Positions 33,048 to 36,967 of a stretch of 36,967 nt of DNA are shown here, one piece after another. The notes beneath the pieces are model-generated. The model saw nothing but the letters and a program-made list of their open reading frames with translations. It had not been told where the DNA came from and did not search any database. How positions within the stretch are numbered: the first letter of the stretch is position 1; each line of letters begins with the position of its first letter. The stretch is from Magnetococcales bacterium (lineage in GTDB: Bacteria; Pseudomonadota; Alphaproteobacteria; UBA2136): NCBI GenBank assembly GCA_002689455.1, contig NZGE01000045.1:1-36967 (forward strand), read 5' to 3'. Position numbers and translations under genes: made by a program.

Positions 33048-34349
33048 TTAGGCTGAAGTTTCACACTGCTGAGTCGAACCTGTTGGAACAGGTTTTTCAG
33101 TGTTTTCACCCACTTCATTTACAGAAGGGCAAATAAAGGTAAACCAAGACCATCCAATAACCGCCATCGTAAATGACGCCATTAAAATACCCAGCTTTGC
33201 CTGATTTGCATAACCTGTTACATCGCCCATATAGGCCAAGTCTGTCACGAAGATAGACATGGTAAAGCCGATGCCTGCCAACAAGCCAATGCCCACAAGG
33301 TGCCTGTACGTCATGCCGTCGGGCAATTGAATTTTAAACAATTTAACCGCCAACAAAACACAAGACACAATAGCAACTGGCTTCCCCAGCATTAAACCAA
33401 GGGAAATACCCATGGTTACAGGTTGAAAAACATCTGATACGCTTACGTTCCCTAACACAATGCCCGCATTTGCAAGTGCAAAAGCCGGCATAACAAACCA
33501 TGCATTCATAGGTGACAACCAATGCTCTGCTGTTTTAAGCAAAGACCAGTTACCGCCAAGCTTGGCTGTTGATGGGATCATAAGTGCAGTGATACCCCCT
33601 GCCACTGTTGCATGGACCCCAGAATTTAAAACACAAACCCAAAGGCCAATACCCCATAAACCATAAAAAGCAAGGTTATGAGATTTCATGCGGTTTTGCA
33701 CAAACAACAGCCCAATAAAAATGGTTGAATAAAGCAACCACTGTAACTGAATGTCGCCCGAGTAAAACACTGCAATCACGCCAACGGCTAATAAGTCATC
33801 AATCACTGCAATGGCTAACAAAAACACCTTTACAGAAAGTGGAACTTTACTTTTTGGCACAAGCATTAAAACGCCCAGTGCAAAAGCAATGTCTGTTGCT
33901 GTTGGTATAGCCCAACCATGTAATGCACCCAACACCGAATAGGTGAAAAATGCAAAAATACCCGCAGGTAATAAAACACCACTTAAAGCAGCTGCACCTG
34001 GCAGAAATGCTTTTCCGACTGTGTTTAAGTTACCTTTTTCATCACAAATTTCCCGTTTCACCTCTAAACCGATGGTGAAAAAGAAAATATACATCAGACC
34101 ATCATTGATCCAGTGATGTACGTTTTTTGTGATGGCGAAGAGTGTGTACTCATTGTGAAGGAAATGAATATAACCTTCACTAAAAGACACAAACTGAGGA
34201 AAATTACCGCCCATGCTTGTAATAACACCTTCCAAAAAAGGAATGTTTACTGCAAACAGGGCGAACATCGTCGCCAGGATAAGGTTGATACCGCCAACAG
34301 CTTCTGCACCCAACAGCTTTGCGAGGGTGCTTGATTGATCGTGACTCAT
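33048..34349 (-). CDS. nhaA: Na+/H+ antiporter NhaA
   Basis: 433 residues with about twelve membrane segments; exchanges sodium for protons at the inner membrane, giving tolerance to salt and alkaline pH. Family motifs: F-F-F-T-I-G-L-E-V-K-R-E near residue 90, I-P-T-A-T-D-I-A-F-A near 145 (the D133-type aspartate), and A-I-A-V-I-D-D-L-L-A-V near 175 with the ion-binding aspartate pair. The start ATG at 34349 has GGAGAG 9 nt upstream; a longer frame to 34424 lacks support. A hydrophilic tail of about 25 residues follows the last segment. A candidate small membrane protein is encoded just upstream on the same strand. Confidence 0.95.
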   Translation of the reverse strand: MSHDQSSTLAKLLGAEAVGGINLILATMFALFAVNIPFLEGVITSMGGNFPQFVSFSEGYIHFLHNEYTLFAITKNVHHWINDGLMYIFFFTIGLEVKREICDEKGNLNTVGKAFLPGAAALSGVLLPAGIFAFFTYSVLGALHGWAIPTATDIAFALGVLMLVPKSKVPLSVKVFLLAIAVIDDLLAVGVIAVFYSGDIQLQWLLYSTIFIGLLFVQNRMKSHNLAFYGLWGIGLWVCVLNSGVHATVAGGITALMIPSTAKLGGNWSLLKTAEHWLSPMNAWFVMPAFALANAGIVLGNVSVSDVFQPVTMGISLGLMLGKPVAIVSCVLLAVKLFKIQLPDGMTYRHLVGIGLLAGIGFTMSIFVTDLAYMGDVTGYANQAKLGILMASFTMAVIGWSWFTFICPSVNEVGENTEKPVPTGSTQQCETSA

Positions 34350-34378
34350 AAAAAAGTCTCTCCAAAAGTAGCGTGAAA

Positions 34379-34486
34379 TTAAGGCTTTATGGCGTAAAGC
34401 CCAATAATAAAGAATGTAAAGCAATAAGCAAGAAGTGCTCTTGTTTTATAGAAAAGGAACTTTAAGTCTGCTTTCGCTTCATTCAT
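34379..34486 (-). CDS. Possible 35-residue membrane protein upstream of nhaA
   Basis: An open frame from ATG 34486 to TAA 34379-34381 encodes a 35-residue protein. It has a polar, mixed-charge N-terminus (M-N-E-A-K-A-D-L-K) and one hydrophobic helix (A-L-L-A-Y-C-F-T-F-F-I-I-G-L-Y) ending I-K-P. A second ATG overlaps four bases in, out of frame. It ends 29 nt before nhaA and could be co-transcribed. Ribosome-binding evidence is weak (AGG about 9 nt upstream). Single-helix proteins of this size often modulate transporters, but chance cannot be excluded. Confidence 0.4.
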   Translation of the reverse strand: MNEAKADLKFLFYKTRALLAYCFTFFIIGLYAIKP

Positions 34487-34540
34487 TTATATATGCCTAT
34501 GGAGGTAGGATGTCAAGGGTTTGAAAGGGTTAATTGTGGG

Positions 34541-36394
34541 CTAGCCATTTAAATAATGGTAGATTTGCTCAGCTAAAGCTTCATTCACACCTTCAACACG
34601 CTTAAGGTCTTCCACTGAGGCGTTTTTAACGCCAGCGGCACTGCCAAAGGTTAGTAGCAATGCTTTTTTACGCTTTGCACCCACACCTGGAATGCTATCC
34701 AGCGCTGACTTAAAGGTTTCCTTACTGCGCTTTTGACGGTGAAAACCAATAGCAAAACGGTGCGATTCATCACGGATTACTTGCAGCAAGAACTTTAAGG
34801 GCGAGTTATAGGTAATCTCCAATGGTTTTTCTCGCCCACTTTGGAAAATGGTTTCCAAGCCTTTATCCCGATATTCACCTTTTGCAATGGCAAGCAACAG
34901 CGGATAACCTTCTCCTACTAACCCCAACTCTTCCATCACACTGGTAAGAACACTTAAATGCCCTTTACCACCGTCCACCATAATCACATCTGGCCAAACA
35001 GGCGACGCAGAACCTTCGGCTTTCGCTTTTTCAGTTTCTTTAAGAAGTTTTCCGTAACGGCGCATCAACACCTCACGCATCATGGCGTAATCATCTGGCG
35101 TATCTTTGCCTTTAATGGCAAATTTACGGTAATCGGACTTTAGCATAGAACCTTCGCCAGCAACCACCATGGAAGCCACAGCTTGCTTACCTGAAATATT
35201 CGAAATGTCGAAACATTCAATGCGTTTAACAGGGCTTTCAAGTTGCAACAGCTGTGTAAATTCAGCCATTTGCTTTATCCATGAACTTTCTTCTGAAAGT
35301 TTACGTTTAAGGCTTTTTTCTGCGTTCATAAGGGCTTGCCCTACGAGGTGGCGCTTTTCACCTTTTAAAGGTGTATATATTTTAACACGTTTACCTTCAT
35401 TTAAGCTGTGCGATAAAGTTTCAGCGTCGCTTACTTCATGAGACGTTACAATTTCCTTCGGGGCATCTTTTCCTGAATAATGCATTGCAATGAAAAGGCG
35501 TAAAACTTCCGAATCATCCAGCTCTGCCACTTCTTTTGGATAAAACTGTGCATTTCCAACATGCTGACCATTCTTATAACTAAAAATTTGAATGCACACA
35601 TGTGGATTTTGACGATAAAGAGCAACAATATCACCATTTTCAACAGCTGCACCATAGGTTGATTGAATGGCTAGCGTTTGCGCAATAGACTCTAAACGGT
35701 CTCTGTACATAGCCGCTTTTTCATAATCCATTTGGGTTGAGGCTTCTAGCATTTTATCCTGCAAGGCCTTTTGAACACTTGTTCCCTGCCCTTTTAAGAA
35801 CTTTTCTGCTTGCTTGACCAAGTCTTTGTAGTCGGCTGGGCTAATGCGCCCTACACAAGGTGCACTGCAGCGCTTAATGTCATATTTCAAGCAAGGGCGT
35901 GAACGGTTTTCAAACTCACTGTCCTTACAAGTACGCAATAAAAAAGCTTTTTCTAACATTTCCATGGTGCGGTACATGGCACCTGCGTCGGGGTATGGCC
36001 CAAAATAATCACCTTTTAATTTTTTAGACCCACGGTGCGACATCAGGCGTGGTGATTCTGCCTTGGTGAATAAAATGTAAGGATACGAAGCATCATCACG
36101 AAAAATAATGTTATATTTCGGCTTCAAGTTTTTAATTAGGCTAATTTCAAGCAATAAAGCTTCAGATTCAGAAGCCACTTCAACCACAACCACTTCACAT
36201 GTTTCGAACACCATTTGACGAATGCGGTTTGAAAGACCGTTGCCCTGCGCATAATTTGAAAGACGATTTTTAAGGTTTTTGGCCTTACCCACATATAAAA
36301 CATCACCTTTGTTATTCAGCATACGGTAAACACCTGGCGTTTCAGGTGCACGCTTTATAAAGTCTTTTAAAATGTGAATGCCATCGTTACTCAT
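34541..36394 (-). CDS. uvrC: Excinuclease ABC subunit C
   Basis: 617 residues from ATG 36394. UvrC makes both incisions in nucleotide excision repair. Domains in order: GIY-YIG nuclease (P-G-V-Y-R-M and V-L-Y-V-G-K-A, about 18-95), Cys-rich segment, UVR motif (about 205-240) with M-D-Y-E-K-A-A-M-Y-R-D, RNase H-like endonuclease with F-D-I-S-N-I-S-G and V-D-G-G-K-G-H catalytic aspartates, and tandem helix-hairpin-helix (I-P-G-V-G-A-K-R-K-K) at the end. Two starts compete: 36394 puts P-G-V-Y-R at residue 20 as in homologues but lacks a Shine-Dalgarno. ATG 36439, 15 codons earlier, follows AGGGGGT but adds a hydrophobic tail unlike the family. Confidence 0.96.
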   Translation of the reverse strand: MSNDGIHILKDFIKRAPETPGVYRMLNNKGDVLYVGKAKNLKNRLSNYAQGNGLSNRIRQMVFETCEVVVVEVASESEALLLEISLIKNLKPKYNIIFRDDASYPYILFTKAESPRLMSHRGSKKLKGDYFGPYPDAGAMYRTMEMLEKAFLLRTCKDSEFENRSRPCLKYDIKRCSAPCVGRISPADYKDLVKQAEKFLKGQGTSVQKALQDKMLEASTQMDYEKAAMYRDRLESIAQTLAIQSTYGAAVENGDIVALYRQNPHVCIQIFSYKNGQHVGNAQFYPKEVAELDDSEVLRLFIAMHYSGKDAPKEIVTSHEVSDAETLSHSLNEGKRVKIYTPLKGEKRHLVGQALMNAEKSLKRKLSEESSWIKQMAEFTQLLQLESPVKRIECFDISNISGKQAVASMVVAGEGSMLKSDYRKFAIKGKDTPDDYAMMREVLMRRYGKLLKETEKAKAEGSASPVWPDVIMVDGGKGHLSVLTSVMEELGLVGEGYPLLLAIAKGEYRDKGLETIFQSGREKPLEITYNSPLKFLLQVIRDESHRFAIGFHRQKRSKETFKSALDSIPGVGAKRKKALLLTFGSAAGVKNASVEDLKRVEGVNEALAEQIYHYLNG

Positions 36395-36528
36395 TATGAA
36401 TGTCAAACTAACACAGATACTTATCAAATTAAACGGCATTATTTACCCCCTAGGGCAAATTTTCCACGGCAGGATTTGCCATACAAATGTACCTTTAAAA
36501 TCAGACAAATAATGTTATCCCCGAAACC

Positions 36529-36537
36529 TGTGGATAA
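36529..36537 (-). promoter_or_regulatory. Perfect DnaA box (9-mer)
   Basis: TGTGGATAA, the complement of the TTATCCACA consensus, with one-mismatch and two-mismatch copies on both sides (36541 and 36515). Confidence 0.55.
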
Positions 36538-36709
36538 CTTTGTGGGTAATTGACGGTGTTGTGATATTAATCCCCCACACCCTTTAAACTTTTGCACATT
36601 GCACAAAAAGTAAGCATATAAATTTACATATAAAAATCATACACTTAAATATAACTACAAGGGTTTATAAGACATTTAACAGAAAAAAAAAGCTTTTGCA
36701 TACAATATT

Positions 36710-36718
36710 TGTGGATAA
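36710..36718 (-). promoter_or_regulatory. Perfect DnaA box (9-mer)
   Basis: TGTGGATAA 173 nt from the other perfect site in the same non-coding region, in the same orientation. Confidence 0.5.
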
Positions 36719-36967
36719 AGACATGCCGAATATTATACGAAGAGGCAAAAAACGCCTTTGTCCGACAATAAAAGCACCAATAAAAAGAGGTATTTATACC
36801 TTTACTAGGCAATAATTTTCCTGCGAAGTTAAACCTATTCTAACTCAAATCATAAAAATGGAAATTTCCCCAGCCCTTAACATAGACATGCCATATCAAA
36901 TAAAAAGTACCCCACCCATAAAATAGACACGTGTCAATTTTAAACCTCAATCAAAAGTTGTAAATTA

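Larger units (their letters stand above)
36440..36967. other. Long non-coding region with DnaA-box-like 9-mers (possible origin-type region)
   Basis: 528 nt to the window edge, very AT-rich, with no supported gene. It holds two perfect DnaA boxes, TGTGGATAA at 36529-36537 and 36710-36718. Near matches are TTATCCCCG at 36515-36523 and TGTGGGTAA at 36541-36549, so three sites cluster in 35 nt. Small hairpins occur near 36740-36810. A replication origin, or a DnaA-regulated control region for uvrC and the gene beyond the edge, would fit. The true extent is unknown because the window ends. Confidence 0.45.

Noticed and set aside
1-36967. CRISPR arrays, insertion sequences, prophage or attachment sites
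   Set aside because: No regularly spaced direct repeats, transposase or integrase genes, or flanking duplications were seen; the only tandem repeat is the TSP1 coding repeat.

Overview
The window is one 37-kb stretch of an AT-rich Gram-negative chromosome, most likely from a low-GC alphaproteobacterium. Evidence for this is lgt followed directly by a MidA/NDUFAF7-type methyltransferase and pgeF, a CycM-like membrane-anchored cytochrome c, the rpmH-rnpA-yidD-yidC-engB block leading into pyrimidine-5'-nucleotidase-like HAD genes, and an LPS heptose epimerase. No rRNA, tRNA, CRISPR, insertion sequence or phage gene was seen. The class assignment is inferred from gene order and protein families, not from a marker search.

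Layout. 1-0.5 kb: the end of a secreted-type protein with thrombospondin type-1 repeats. 0.6-1.9 kb: tyrS. 2-7.2 kb (minus strand): a co-directional run of a SlmA-like TetR regulator, a TlpA-like lipoprotein, a small membrane zinc-ribbon protein, MlaA, an RND/HpnN-like transporter and MlaC. The last three look like an outer-membrane lipid-transport route in which an RND pump replaces the MlaFEDB ABC transporter. 8-12.5 kb (minus): rpmH, rnpA, yidD, yidC, engB and two HAD hydrolases, with a recognisable promoter and an rpmH-rnpA attenuator. 12.7-16.8 kb: a DUF547 protein, a Qng1/DUF2419 queuosine-salvage enzyme, a lipoprotein, a DjlA-like co-chaperone and a membrane cytochrome c.

17-25.5 kb (plus) is the most notable region: a compact nine-gene type II secretion/type IV pilus-like assembly locus. 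It holds a pilin-like protein, a GspE/PilB ATPase, a GspF/PilC platform protein, GspL/PilN-like, GspM/PilO-like and GspC/PilP-like inner-membrane subunits, two more GspG-like pseudopilins and a stripped-down A24 prepilin peptidase. Two pilins share an unusual processing-site signature (G-A-x-F-G-M-D-A-R-I) in place of the normal F-T-L-x-E, one pseudopilin appears internally duplicated, and no secretin gene is present. Several subunits are recognisable mainly by size, topology and position, so this may be an undescribed branch of the family.

25.5-34.5 kb: a zinc-finger J-domain protein, a FadR-type GntR regulator, divergent proC and hldD, the lgt-midA-pgeF operon, an unrecognised Cys-rich membrane protein built from two copies of one domain, nhaA and a possible 35-residue membrane protein. 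34.5-36.4 kb: uvrC. The last 0.5 kb is non-coding and carries two perfect DnaA-box 9-mers plus near matches, so it may be a replication-origin-type or DnaA-regulated region.
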